Below are positions 45,598-54,282 of a stretch of DNA of 64,000 nucleotides, piece by piece. How positions within the stretch are numbered: position 1 is the stretch's first letter; each line of letters starts with the position of its first letter. Location: positions 140,271 to 204,270 of the forward strand of contig JXTW01000001.1 of the NCBI GenBank assembly GCA_004368235.1, in the 5' to 3' direction. The notes below the pieces were generated by a model, which was not told the DNA's origin, did not search any database, and saw nothing but the letters and a program-made list of their open reading frames with translations. A program made the position numbers and the translations under genes. The stretch is from Helicobacter anseris (GTDB lineage Bacteria; Campylobacterota; Campylobacteria; Campylobacterales; Helicobacteraceae).

Positions 45598-46968
45598 TTA
45601 AGATTTTAGATTATGAGATGTATTTTTTATAGCATATTTAATAGCATCAGCAATAGGCTTAAAATGGTGAGCTTTGATACAAAAAACATCCAAATAGATT
45701 CTATCTTGATGAATGCGATGAATAAGCCCTAAATGACGCAAATAAAAAGAAAATTCCTGTATATTTTTTACTTTAAATGTGATGGCTTGAGAAGCAAACT
45801 CTTGCAATGGTAGTGAACCGCCTCCAGCCCTAGCAGCACTTTTTTTGATTTCAAATACTAAATTAAGATTAGAATTTTCTAAAAAAGATAAAAGTTCATA
45901 AGCTCTTTCTTGTAAGGTTTGAATACTTTGTGAGAGTTGAGAGATGGTTGGGATGAGCTCATAGTCTTTATGAAGGTATGCAAGCAGGGTTTCTTGCAAG
46001 ATAAGTAGACTAATTTTATCTATCCTTAGTGCCCGCAAAAGATGATTTTTTTTGAGTTCAGTAATAAGGTTTTTTTTGCCTAAAATAATCCCAGCTTGAG
46101 TCCCTCCAAAAAGTTTATCTCCACTAAAACTAATTAGGGATGGATCTAGTTTCATAATTTCTAAAACAGAGGGTTCATCAGTTTTAAAACCATCAATAAA
46201 GCCGCTGCCTAAATCAAAATAGTCAATGAGATTGGTTTGTCTAGCCAGATTTATAAGATCTTTAAATTCTACTTCAGAGCAAAAGCCAACCTGTGCAAAG
46301 TTTGATTTATGAATCTTTGCAATTATTGCGCTAGATGGTGAAATAGCATTTTTATAATCAATGAGGTGAGTTTTGTTACTAGCGCCTACTTCACATAAAA
46401 GTCCACCAGATCCTTTAATTACCTCTGGTATCCTAAAGCTTCCACCAATTTCAACTAACTCTCCTCGCGAGATAATCACCTCTTTATCTTTAGCAAAAGT
46501 ATTGATAATGAGCATAACAGCTGCAGCATTGTTGTTGACAATGAGGGCATCCTCGCATTCAAACATAGCACATAATAATGGAACAAGATGAGAGTATCGC
46601 TCCCCTCGCTCCCCTTTTTTTATATCATATTCTAAGTTGAGATATTCACTAAGCATAGGGGTGATTTTTTCTATTACTTTGGGGCTAAAAATACTTCTAC
46701 CAAGATTAGTTTGTAAACTTATACCTGTAGCATTTATAAGAGATTTAAGAGAGGGAGTGCTTAGACTTTTAAATTCTATTTGAATTTGTTTTGCTATTGA
46801 ATTTATAGCAGGAATCTCATTGATATTATTTGTTAAGATCTCTTGACGTAAAGATGATAAATATTTTTTAATAATATTTTTTAATATAGGGTGATGATTA
46901 AATTCAGACAATAGCGGATGATCTAAAAGCTTATCTACCTTTGGTAAGGAAGAAAGAGAGGGATTCAT
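45598..46968 (-). CDS. selA: L-seryl-tRNA(Sec) selenium transferase
   Basis: PLP enzyme converting Ser-tRNA(Sec) to Sec-tRNA(Sec) with selenophosphate. The 456-residue protein begins with NPSLSSLPKVDKLL, then LINATGISLQTNLGRSIFS, VNNNAAAVMLIINTFAKD, ISRGELVEIGGSFRIPEV and SFSGDKLFGGTQAG, holding the PLP lysine. AAAGGAT precedes the ATG. It is divergent from the tRNA-Sec gene across a 49-base gap, which confirms the assignment. selB and selD are not in this window, and I found no in-frame-TGA selenoprotein gene here. Confidence 0.96.
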   Translation of the reverse strand: MNPSLSSLPKVDKLLDHPLLSEFNHHPILKNIIKKYLSSLRQEILTNNINEIPAINSIAKQIQIEFKSLSTPSLKSLINATGISLQTNLGRSIFSPKVIEKITPMLSEYLNLEYDIKKGERGERYSHLVPLLCAMFECEDALIVNNNAAAVMLIINTFAKDKEVIISRGELVEIGGSFRIPEVIKGSGGLLCEVGASNKTHLIDYKNAISPSSAIIAKIHKSNFAQVGFCSEVEFKDLINLARQTNLIDYFDLGSGFIDGFKTDEPSVLEIMKLDPSLISFSGDKLFGGTQAGIILGKKNLITELKKNHLLRALRIDKISLLILQETLLAYLHKDYELIPTISQLSQSIQTLQERAYELLSFLENSNLNLVFEIKKSAARAGGGSLPLQEFASQAITFKVKNIQEFSFYLRHLGLIHRIHQDRIYLDVFCIKAHHFKPIADAIKYAIKNTSHNLKS

Positions 46969-46988
46969 TAAAGATCCTTTTGTTTTGC

Positions 46989-46994
46989 TATAAT
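46989..46994 (+). promoter_or_regulatory. Putative -10 element of the tRNA-Sec gene
   Basis: TATAAT lies 24 bases before the tRNA 5' end in the divergent selA-selC gap. Confidence 0.5.
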
Positions 46995-47017
46995 TCTAGC
47001 ATATCCTAAATCTTTTT

Positions 47018-47112
47018 AGGGGGGCAAGCGCTCTGGTGGGTGTCATGGGCTTCAAACCCATTGAGTGGCTAAGTGTTTGGCTGCTGAGGAGTTCGATTCT
47101 TCTGCCCTCTCG
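47018..47112 (+). tRNA. selC: tRNA-Sec (anticodon TCA)
   Basis: About 95 bases with the tRNA-Sec layout. The acceptor arm pairs AGGGGGGC (47018-47025) with GCCCTCTC (47104-47111), with an A-C mismatch at the end and G-T pairs. The anticodon arm ATGGGCT-TCA-AACCCAT has a fully paired stem with UCA reading UGA. A long variable arm follows, then the T arm with GTTCGATTC. Discriminator G is at 47112. The encoded 3' continuation is CCT, so the final CCA is only partly genomic and must be completed. A T-rich stretch follows as terminator. The exact 5' end may be one base different. Confidence 0.9.
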
Positions 47113-47190
47113 CCTTTTTTCTTCTTTTTAATCTTAAAAATCTTCAAATCTCTTTGTGGTAAAATGCAAAAAAATTAGCTAGGAGTGATT

Positions 47191-48978
47191 ATGTGTGGCA
47201 TTGTGGGCTATATGGGCAAAAGTAATGCTAAAGAGATTTTATTAAATGGTCTTAAAGAGCTTGAATATCGCGGATATGATAGTGCCGGAATTGCTATCTT
47301 ACAACAAGATACCCTTCATACTTTTAAGGCAGTGGGGAAGCTAGAAAATTTAGAATCCAAAATTAAAGATTTTGAAGTTTCTTCTGGATTTTGTATAGGC
47401 ATTGGTCATACAAGATGGGCAACCCATGGCAAACCTACAGAAGCAAATGCCCATCCACATACAGCAGAGTTTAGTAATGTTGTTCATAATGGTATTATTG
47501 AAAATTATCAGGAGATAAAAGAAGAATTGATTATCTTGGGTCATCATTTTTTAAGTCAGACAGATACAGAGGTGATTGTCCATTTGTTTGAAGAGAATCT
47601 AAAAAAGCTGGATCCTCAAGAAGCATTTTATGCTACTATCAATCGCATAAAGGGGGCTTATGCGATTCTTTTAGTTAGTAAAATTGCACCTAATAAGATT
47701 TTTTATGCTAAAAATGGGTCACCACTTATTATTGCTAAAGGCAGTGGAGGAATTTATTTTGCTAGTTCAGATTCGCCACTTGTAGGATTAGCTTCTCAAG
47801 TAGTTTATTTGGAAGATGGCGATATGGGTGTAATGGATATAGAAGGATTTGATCTCTTAAAAAATATTCAAAATTTTAGTGTTAATAAGACTTTGGCACA
47901 AAAAGATGGCTTTCGTTATTTTATGGAAAAAGAGATTTATGAGCAACATAGTGTACTTTTAGAAACCATTATGGGGCGTGTTAGTGAAAATGGAGTCATT
48001 TTTGATGAGATAGATCAATCCTTCTTTTTAGGTATACGATCTATTACTTTATGTGCTTGTGGAACTAGCTATCATGCTGGTATGGTAGGTAAATATCTTT
48101 TGGAAAGACTGGCTAAAATTCGTGTAAATGTCGTGATTGCTAGTGAGTTTCGTTATGGAGGGTTTGTTAGTCAAGAAGATGAGCTGTTTATCAGTATTTC
48201 TCAAAGTGGAGAAACGGCTGATACACTTGAAGCATTAAAGTTGGCTAAGGAATATAATCAAAAAAGTCTTGCTATTTGCAATGTAGATAATAGTTCGATT
48301 GTACGTCTTAGTGATTGTGCTATTTTAACACGAGTAGGACTTGAAAAAGGCGTGGCTAGTACCAAAGCCTTTGCTTCTCAAGTTTTAGTATTGTGGATGT
48401 TGGCTGTGTATATGGGTAGAACTTATGGTCATTTAGATGAGAGAGAGGCTAAGCTCCAGTCTTCTGATATGCTAAGTGCTATTAGAGCAACAAAAGTGGA
48501 ATCCAAATTTCATGAGAGGATTAAGAGATTGTCTAAGCGCTATTTGCATGGACATGGATTCTTTTTTATTGGTAGAGATGTGTTTTATCCATTAGCACTA
48601 GAGGGTGCCCTCAAGCTCAAAGAGATTTCTTATTTGCATGCAGAAGGTTATCCAAGTGGAGAGATGAAGCATGGACCTATTGCTTTGGCTGATAGTAATC
48701 TTTTTACCATTGCGCTTTTATCAGAGCATCTTTTATATGATAAGATGCAAAGTAATATTGCAGAATTATCTGCGCGAGATGCAACAATTTGTGTGATAGG
48801 CTCTAAAGAATGTGAGAGTGCAGATGATATGATTATCATTCCACAAGCTAAAAGTTATATGGAAGAGTTTTTCTCCATGATGTTGGGTTTGCAGCTATTA
48901 TCTTTAGAGGTGGCTATTAGACTTGGAAATGATGTAGATATGCCTCGTAATCTTGCTAAAAGCGTAACCGTGGAATAA
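47191..48978 (+). CDS. glmS: Glutamine-fructose-6-phosphate aminotransferase (isomerizing)
   Basis: Makes glucosamine 6-phosphate, the entry to peptidoglycan and LPS amino sugars. The 595-residue protein starts [10 protein letters not shown]; the ATG at 47191, with AGGAG just upstream, places Cys at position 2 as the nucleophile of the glutaminase domain, so an earlier GTG two codons upstream is wrong. The glutaminase part has [13 protein letters not shown] and [14 protein letters not shown]. Two SIS domains follow with [25 protein letters not shown] and [13 protein letters not shown]-type sequence (here [13 protein letters not shown]), ending NLAKSVTVE as usual. Confidence 0.98.
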   Translation: MCGIVGYMGKSNAKEILLNGLKELEYRGYDSAGIAILQQDTLHTFKAVGKLENLESKIKDFEVSSGFCIGIGHTRWATHGKPTEANAHPHTAEFSNVVHNGIIENYQEIKEELIILGHHFLSQTDTEVIVHLFEENLKKLDPQEAFYATINRIKGAYAILLVSKIAPNKIFYAKNGSPLIIAKGSGGIYFASSDSPLVGLASQVVYLEDGDMGVMDIEGFDLLKNIQNFSVNKTLAQKDGFRYFMEKEIYEQHSVLLETIMGRVSENGVIFDEIDQSFFLGIRSITLCACGTSYHAGMVGKYLLERLAKIRVNVVIASEFRYGGFVSQEDELFISISQSGETADTLEALKLAKEYNQKSLAICNVDNSSIVRLSDCAILTRVGLEKGVASTKAFASQVLVLWMLAVYMGRTYGHLDEREAKLQSSDMLSAIRATKVESKFHERIKRLSKRYLHGHGFFFIGRDVFYPLALEGALKLKEISYLHAEGYPSGEMKHGPIALADSNLFTIALLSEHLLYDKMQSNIAELSARDATICVIGSKECESADDMIIIPQAKSYMEEFFSMMLGLQLLSLEVAIRLGNDVDMPRNLAKSVTVE

Positions 48979-48994
48979 TTTTGTGATATTGTGA

Positions 48995-49000
48995 TATAAT
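48995..49000 (+). promoter_or_regulatory. Putative -10 element of the TRL-type lipoprotein gene
   Basis: TATAAT consensus 35 bases before the start, just after glmS; the gene therefore has its own promoter. Confidence 0.5.
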
Positions 49001-49035
49001 CAATTTTATTAATTTAACTTAACAAAGGATAATTC

Positions 49036-49341
49036 ATGTTAAAGATTATTTTTAGCTCTCTTGTAGCAGCATTTTTATTAACAGGGTGCCATTTTACAAA
49101 TTCTAGCATTTCAGCGCCTATTAATTTAACAAGTTCAGCTGTTGATGTAACTAGTAATTCTGTGGGTAGTAAAAAGGGAGAAGCTACTTGTCAGGCTATT
49201 TTATTTATTGCATTTGGTGATTGCTCTATTGCTAAAGCAGCTAAAAATGGTGGTATTAGCAAGATTCACACAGTAGATACTAAAAACTTTTCTTTGCTAG
49301 GAATTTATTCTAGGCAAACATTAGAAGTTACTGGCGAGTAA
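49036..49341 (+). CDS. TRL-like family lipoprotein
   Basis: A 101-residue lipoprotein (signal ending FLLTGCHF, lipid Cys at residue 18). The rest matches the TRL family: GSKKGEATCQAILFIAFGD, then CSIAKAAKNGGISKIHTVD and LGIYSRQTLEVTGE. These small lipoproteins are common in Campylobacterota and spirochaetes and often occur near tRNA genes; tRNA-Sec is nearby but glmS lies between. Function unknown. AAAGGA precedes the ATG and a GC hairpin follows. Confidence 0.82.
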   Translation: MLKIIFSSLVAAFLLTGCHFTNSSISAPINLTSSAVDVTSNSVGSKKGEATCQAILFIAFGDCSIAKAAKNGGISKIHTVDTKNFSLLGIYSRQTLEVTGE

Positions 49342-49347
49342 TTTTGT

Positions 49348-49362
49348 GGGTGCTTTGCACCC
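49348..49362 (+). terminator. Short GC hairpin after the TRL lipoprotein gene
   Basis: GGGTGC and GCACCC arms with a three-base loop, followed after a few bases by AAATTTT. It lies just before ung and may be a weak terminator or attenuate into ung. Confidence 0.45.
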
Positions 49363-49374
49363 GACTCAAATTTT

Positions 49375-50076
49375 ATGTCTTATAATCCAGAAATAAAAAT
49401 AATAAGAGAGTGGCAAGAACTTTTAAAGGATGAGTTTAATAAGCCATATTTTATTAAGATTAAAACTCACTATCTAGAAGCCAAAAAACAAGGCAAAATT
49501 ATTTTTCCACCAGCAAAGTTGACATTTAATGCACTTAATCTTACTCCACCCAAAAATATTAAAGTTGTAATTTTGGGACAAGATCCCTATCATGGAAGTA
49601 ATTTTATAAATGGTATAGAGATTCCGCAGGCTATGGGACTTAGTTTTTCAGTACCCTCTCCTTTACCACCCCCACCAAGTCTTCAGAATATTTATAAGGA
49701 ATTAGCACAAACTCTTGATTTTAAAATACCAAATCATGGAGATTTGAGTATTTGGGCTAATCGAGGAGTTTTGCTTTTGAATGCAATTTTTAGTGTAGAG
49801 AAAGGAAGGGCAGCCAGCCATCAGCATTTTGGTTGGGAGGAGTTTAGTGATGCTATTATTGCTTGTATATCTAAGCATTGCCAAGGAGTGGTATTTATGT
49901 TGTGGGGGAATTTTGCAAAGAAAAAAGCATATCTTATTGATGAGAGTAAACATAGCATTATTATGGCACCTCATCCTAGCCCATTGGCTAGAGGGTTTGT
50001 AGGGAGTGGAGTTTTCATTAAAGCCAATGAGGCACTAAAAAGATACAATAAGAGTTTAGACTGGTCTTTAGTTTAA
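49375..50076 (+). CDS. ung: Uracil-DNA glycosylase
   Basis: Removes uracil from DNA for base-excision repair. The 233-residue protein has the catalytic GQDPYHG (Asp activating water), GLSFSVPSPLPPPPSLQNI, WANRGVLLLNAIFSVEKG, VVFMLWGNFAKKK and the His loop APHPSPLARGFVGSG. The ATG at 49375 has no clear ribosome binding site and follows the hairpin after the lipoprotein gene. It converges on an unknown lipoprotein gene with two bases between stops. Confidence 0.96.
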   Translation: MSYNPEIKIIREWQELLKDEFNKPYFIKIKTHYLEAKKQGKIIFPPAKLTFNALNLTPPKNIKVVILGQDPYHGSNFINGIEIPQAMGLSFSVPSPLPPPPSLQNIYKELAQTLDFKIPNHGDLSIWANRGVLLLNAIFSVEKGRAASHQHFGWEEFSDAIIACISKHCQGVVFMLWGNFAKKKAYLIDESKHSIIMAPHPSPLARGFVGSGVFIKANEALKRYNKSLDWSLV

Positions 50077-50078
50077 CT

Positions 50079-50753
50079 CTACTTTATAGGAGAAAGATGT
50101 AGTAAGATACTATGAGTATCAGTATGAATCTTGATATTAATATATAGATCACTCCCTTTTTTATCAATTCCTAATAGATTGAGTGCAACAAATCCTCCAG
50201 CAAATGTTTTAGAATCTAGATTGCTTGGTTTGAGATAGTGAGTAAAAAGAATGCGTCTTGAAAAATCACTTTCTCTAAAATAGCCATCATCCCATCTATT
50301 AGAAATAAAGAAAAAGCCACCAAATGGAAAAAATGGAGAATAAACTAAGTCAGGTCCTCTAGGAGAATAAAATGATGGAGTTGGAATAGAAAAACTCTGT
50401 AAAATATCAACAAAATTAAGAGAGCTATTTAAAATAGTTTTAGCAGGGATAATACTGGGATTAAAATTACTAGAATGTAGAGAAATATTTTCTAGGCTGA
50501 AGACACAATAAGTATTGTTATGACAAGGAGTATTGGCTTTAGCATAAATTGCTGTAACCAGAGGCATATTATCTTTATAAATAAGGCTGGCTAATTCTAT
50601 TTTTATAGAAGAATATTCAAGGGTTGAGCTAAGGACTATTTTACCATCCTTGAGTTTAAAATCTTGTTTTGGGGTAATTTGATATGTGATGCTACAACCA
50701 CTTAATAAGAGACATATAAATATTAGAACAAGAAATTTTTTTTGCATTTTCAT
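50079..50753 (-). CDS. Putative lipoprotein of unknown function
   Basis: A 224-residue protein with a lipoprotein signal (CLLLSGCSITYQ; lipid Cys near residue 20). The mature part is Ser/Ile/Phe-rich and beta-strand-like, with a cysteine pair in TPCHNNTYC that may form a disulfide, a Pro/Phe-rich stretch with SPFFPFGGFFF, and a final strand ILLHLSPIK. I recognise no family. Start could be ATG 50753 or 50747; neither has a strong ribosome binding site. It is divergent from hypE. Confidence 0.75.
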   Translation of the reverse strand: MKMQKKFLVLIFICLLLSGCSITYQITPKQDFKLKDGKIVLSSTLEYSSIKIELASLIYKDNMPLVTAIYAKANTPCHNNTYCVFSLENISLHSSNFNPSIIPAKTILNSSLNFVDILQSFSIPTPSFYSPRGPDLVYSPFFPFGGFFFISNRWDDGYFRESDFSRRILFTHYLKPSNLDSKTFAGGFVALNLLGIDKKGSDLYINIKIHTDTHSILLHLSPIK

Positions 50754-50911
50754 TCTTTGGTTTTAGTTATCTTATCACCAAAATTTTAATTTTTGAAAAA
50801 GTAGCATTTGGCTTATTCTAACTTTTTATTTCCAATTTTAGTAAGATATTATATTTAATTGATATTTGATTGTATGATTAAAATTATTAGAGTTATTTAA
50901 GGAGTGAGTGC

Positions 50912-51913
50912 ATGCAAAGAATAAAACTTGCTCATGGTAGTGGAGGCGCAGCCACTCAAGAGCTTATATCAAATGTTTTTGAAAAATATTTATCCTCATT
51001 TTTGCAAGGCTTTGGTGAGGATGGAGGTATTTTTAATGTGGATATGGGTAGATTAGCTGTAAGCACAGATTCTTATGTAGTTAGTCCATTATTTTTTCCT
51101 GGTGGAGATATTGGTAAGCTTAGCATTTGTGGTTCTTGCAATGATGTAGCAATGATGGGTGCTAAACCTAAGTTTTTAACATTAGGTTTTATTTTGGAAG
51201 AAGGGTTAGAAATTGAAACTCTACAAAAAATTTTAGAATCCATGGCACAAGAGATAAACAAAAATGATTTAAAGATTCTCTCTGCAGATACTAAAGTTGT
51301 GCCTAAGGGTAGTGTAGATAAGATCTTTATTAATTCAACAGCTATAGGGGAGATTATTAAACCTTGTAGTGTAAAAAATTTAGCTAATGGTGATGCTATT
51401 ATTTTGAGTTCCCCAATTGGTGCACATGGAGGTGTGATATTTTGTGCTAGAAATGAGATTAACTTAAAAAGCGATTTAAAAAGTGATTGTCGCTCTTTGT
51501 TTTGTTTTTTAGATTCTTTGTTGCAAACAGATTTAAACTTACACGCACTTAGAGATGCTACTCGCGGTGGCTTAGCAGCTGTTTTAAATGAATGGGCTAA
51601 TAGTGCTAATTGTGATATTTTAATACAAGAAGATGAAATAAAAATTCCAAAGGAAGTAGGAGGTATTTGTGAGATTTTGGGTCTAGAGGCTTATAGTTTA
51701 GCCAATGAAGGAGCATTTTTACTTGCACTGCCCAAAGATGAGGCTAAAAAGGCATTAGAGATATTGCATCAAGCAGGCTTAGGTGATGCTAGTATTATCG
51801 GAGAGATAAGAGCAAAGTCTCTAAGTATTCCGCGCGTGATTTTACAAAATTCATGGGGTAGTATGAGATTTTTGGATAATCCAGTTGGAGAGCTTTTGCC
51901 ACGTATTTGCTAG
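50912..51913 (+). CDS. hypE: Hydrogenase maturation protein HypE
   Basis: Dehydrates the thiocarbamate on its own C-terminal cysteine to thiocyanate, giving the CN ligands of [NiFe]-hydrogenase. The 333-residue AIRS/PurM-fold protein begins LAHGSGGAATQELI, then STDSYVVSPLFFPGGDIGKL, GSCNDVAMMGAKP, ALRDATRGGLAAVLNEWA, and ends exactly in LPRIC, the carbamoylated cysteine, which separates it from SelD. AAGGAG precedes the ATG. It converges on murE, whose stop it overlaps by four bases. Other hyp genes are not in view. Confidence 0.97.
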   Translation: MQRIKLAHGSGGAATQELISNVFEKYLSSFLQGFGEDGGIFNVDMGRLAVSTDSYVVSPLFFPGGDIGKLSICGSCNDVAMMGAKPKFLTLGFILEEGLEIETLQKILESMAQEINKNDLKILSADTKVVPKGSVDKIFINSTAIGEIIKPCSVKNLANGDAIILSSPIGAHGGVIFCARNEINLKSDLKSDCRSLFCFLDSLLQTDLNLHALRDATRGGLAAVLNEWANSANCDILIQEDEIKIPKEVGGICEILGLEAYSLANEGAFLLALPKDEAKKALEILHQAGLGDASIIGEIRAKSLSIPRVILQNSWGSMRFLDNPVGELLPRIC

Positions 51914-53253
51914 AGCTTTTTTATAAGCTCTTTGGCTATTTTTCTATCATCAAAATCAAGCTTTTTATCACCAATAATTTGTTTTGTTTCATCTCCTTTG
52001 CCAAGTATTAATAATACGGCATTTGGAGCGTAATTTTTCTGATATTCTAGAGCACTTTGGATGCTTTTGGCACGATCAATTTGTGTATGCACCTTAGATA
52101 GATTATGTATCCCAGCTAAGATATCTTCAATAATATCTTGAGGATCTTCGCTTCTTGGATTATCAGAAGTGAGAAATATTTTATTTGCATATTTTTCTGC
52201 CATAGCACCCATAAGAGGTCTTTTGCTCTTATCCCTATCCCCTCCTGCACCAAAAAGAACAATAATTTCTAAGTCTTTACAGCTTTCAAAAATCTTTTCC
52301 ATACCATCATGTGTATGAGCAAAATCTACAATTACAAGTGGTTTTGTACTAACTACTTCCATTCTGCCAGCTACACCGCCAAAGTCATTAGCTGCCTGTA
52401 CTATCCTGCTTGTATCAATTTTTATAGATTCTTTAGAGGTTTGACCAAATAGTGCATCTACGCATAATATAGCAGCCATAAGATTATAGAGATTATGTTT
52501 GCCATAAAGTTTTGAGTTTAAATCCTGCAGGGGGAGTTGTTTAAATTTAAGTTTTGCTTTTATATGTGATTTAAGATCGTATTTAATAGCGGTTAAATCA
52601 AGCTTATTGCTTTCATCTAGTCCGTAATATAATACATTTTCCGGCTTGATTCTGACATTTTTATCATCAGCATTAATAATTTTTAATCCATTATCATTTA
52701 AGAAAGCATTTTTAACTTGAATATAGTTTTCAAGATTTTTGTGATAGTCTAAATGATCACTAGTGATATTGCTTAGAATGCGAGTAGTAAAATTTAAACC
52801 ATAGATTCTTTGCTGATCAATAGCATGTGAGCTAACCTCCATTGCTACTATTTCACAGCCTTCTTGTTTTAATAGGGCAAGATTTTCATATAGTTCTAAA
52901 ATCCCTGGTGTTGTCAAGCCTTTTGGTTTTAGTGCTTTATCATCAATAAATATGCCTTGAGTACCTATAATCCCAGTTTTTTTGCCAAGCTTTTTTAGTA
53001 TATGAGCAATAATATTAGCAATCGTGGTTTTGCCATTTGTGCCTGTGATACCGATAATACAGCTAGGGATATCAAAATATTTAGCTAAGTGTTTAAAATC
53101 TAAAATGGCTTGATTATTTTGCTTTACTTCTTGAATAAAAGAAGCATTTCTAGGCGTGGATACAAATAAAGTAGATGAATCAAGTTCTTTTGTATTATCA
53201 CTAAGATGCGTATAGGATTTGCCTAAAAATTCTATTTTATGCTTGATTTTCAT
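51910..53253 (-). CDS. murE: UDP-MurNAc-tripeptide synthetase MurE
   Basis: Adds the third residue, here probably meso-diaminopimelate, to UDP-MurNAc-Ala-Glu. The 447-residue Mur ligase has GITGTNGKTTIANI (ATP loop), LTTPGILELYENL, NITSDHLDYHKN, the lysine region DDKNVRIK and the DNPRSEDP motif that selects diaminopimelate. AGGAG precedes the ATG. It is followed upstream on the strand by a TPR-like gene and nfu, the same order as H. pylori HP1494-HP1492, as I recall. Confidence 0.96.
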   Translation of the reverse strand: MKIKHKIEFLGKSYTHLSDNTKELDSSTLFVSTPRNASFIQEVKQNNQAILDFKHLAKYFDIPSCIIGITGTNGKTTIANIIAHILKKLGKKTGIIGTQGIFIDDKALKPKGLTTPGILELYENLALLKQEGCEIVAMEVSSHAIDQQRIYGLNFTTRILSNITSDHLDYHKNLENYIQVKNAFLNDNGLKIINADDKNVRIKPENVLYYGLDESNKLDLTAIKYDLKSHIKAKLKFKQLPLQDLNSKLYGKHNLYNLMAAILCVDALFGQTSKESIKIDTSRIVQAANDFGGVAGRMEVVSTKPLVIVDFAHTHDGMEKIFESCKDLEIIVLFGAGGDRDKSKRPLMGAMAEKYANKIFLTSDNPRSEDPQDIIEDILAGIHNLSKVHTQIDRAKSIQSALEYQKNYAPNAVLLILGKGDETKQIIGDKKLDFDDRKIAKELIKKL

Positions 53254-53261
53254 ATTCGCTC

Positions 53262-53867
53262 CTAATGGGCTTTTTCTTGTTTGATCAGTTTTTGAAGAAT
53301 GGCATTGATTTTAGAATCAAAACCTACACTTTGGCGCATATTCTCAATATATTGCAGACAATAATCGCTAAAGCCATGAGAGAGTAGATTTTCTAAAAAG
53401 TCGCAAAAATCCTCTTTTGAGGTAAAAATAATTTTTGTGCTAAAAATTAAATTTTCAAATGTTTCCCTAAAGCCATCTCTTTGACACATTTGTTTAAAGT
53501 CACTATAAAGGATGCCTTCAATAGATTCTGCAGCTAGCTTTTTTTCATCACATAGCATTGCAGAAACTTTTTCAAGTCTTTTATCAAATCCTTCAATAGC
53601 CTCTAGGATATTTTGTTGAACCCGTTTTTTGAGAGATCTTGGATTACTTCTTTGCATAGTTTGATAGAGCTCATAAAATCCAGTTGCTTCATGAGGAAAA
53701 TCTTGTGCCATATCAGAGAGGATAATTCCAATCCTTGCTTCTAAATCTTGAGAATCTAGACAAAGTGCTTTGGAGAAATAGGTTAATGCATCTTTATATC
53801 TACGCGTTTCAAAGTATTCAAATGCTTGACGCAATAAAATTCGCTTTTTAGGATTATTGATGGACAT
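53262..53867 (-). CDS. TPR-containing conserved protein
   Basis: A 201-residue, helical, soluble protein with one clear TPR-like pair near the start (AFEYFETRRYKDALTYFSKA, LEARIGIILSDMAQ) and further helices rich in Lys, Glu, Phe and Leu. It lies between nfu and murE: its ATG overlaps the nfu stop (TAATG) and murE starts 9 bases after its stop. The conserved neighbourhood suggests it is real; its role is unknown. Confidence 0.8.
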   Translation of the reverse strand: MSINNPKKRILLRQAFEYFETRRYKDALTYFSKALCLDSQDLEARIGIILSDMAQDFPHEATGFYELYQTMQRSNPRSLKKRVQQNILEAIEGFDKRLEKVSAMLCDEKKLAAESIEGILYSDFKQMCQRDGFRETFENLIFSTKIIFTSKEDFCDFLENLLSHGFSDYCLQYIENMRQSVGFDSKINAILQKLIKQEKAH

Positions 53868-54148
53868 TAAGATCCTTGTGCTATCTCTTGCCAGTTTTCT
53901 TGCGGCTTCACTTCTATAACACCAATTTCTGGATGAATATCTATTTGAAGTTGATGTAATATGCCATTTTTTAATGTTAAATGCGAACTGCTACATCCTC
54001 TGCAATGGCCTTCTAGCCGCACATAAACTTTTGCATTTTTAATGCCTAGTATTGTAATATCCCCACCATCTCTAAGTAACATTGGACGTACTTTATCAAT
54101 AGCCATTTTTACCGGGATGATAAGCTCTTCATCACTAAAAGGAAACAT
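53867..54148 (-). CDS. nfu: NifU C-terminal domain (Nfu-type) iron-sulfur carrier
   Basis: A 93-residue protein with the Nfu fold: IDKVRPMLLRDGGDITILG, then VYVRLEGHCRGCSSSHLTLKNGI, whose Cys-x-x-Cys pair binds a bridging [4Fe-4S] cluster in a homodimer. It delivers clusters to apo-enzymes. GGAG lies upstream of the ATG, about 10 bases away. It begins the nfu-TPR-murE operon and is divergent from alaS. Confidence 0.93.
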   Translation of the reverse strand: MFPFSDEELIIPVKMAIDKVRPMLLRDGGDITILGIKNAKVYVRLEGHCRGCSSSHLTLKNGILHQLQIDIHPEIGVIEVKPQENWQEIAQGS

Positions 54149-54247
54149 GGTTTGAACTCCAACTATTTTGCTCTCATTCTAGCAGAAAAAGTAGTGTAAA
54201 AATAAATCAGAATGACAAAGCCATGGTAAACCTTAGTGCAATTTTGA

Positions 54248-54253
54248 TAAAAT
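54248..54253 (+). promoter_or_regulatory. Putative -10 element of the alaS operon
   Basis: TAAAAT within TGATAAAAT, 29 bases before the alaS start. Confidence 0.4.
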
Positions 54254-54282
54254 CACATCAAAAACCCAACTAAAGGCAACTT

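Noticed and set aside
50912-51913. SelD (selenophosphate synthetase), tempting because selA and selC are close
   Set aside because: The protein ends in LPRIC and lacks the SelD N-terminal Cys/Sec motif; it is HypE.
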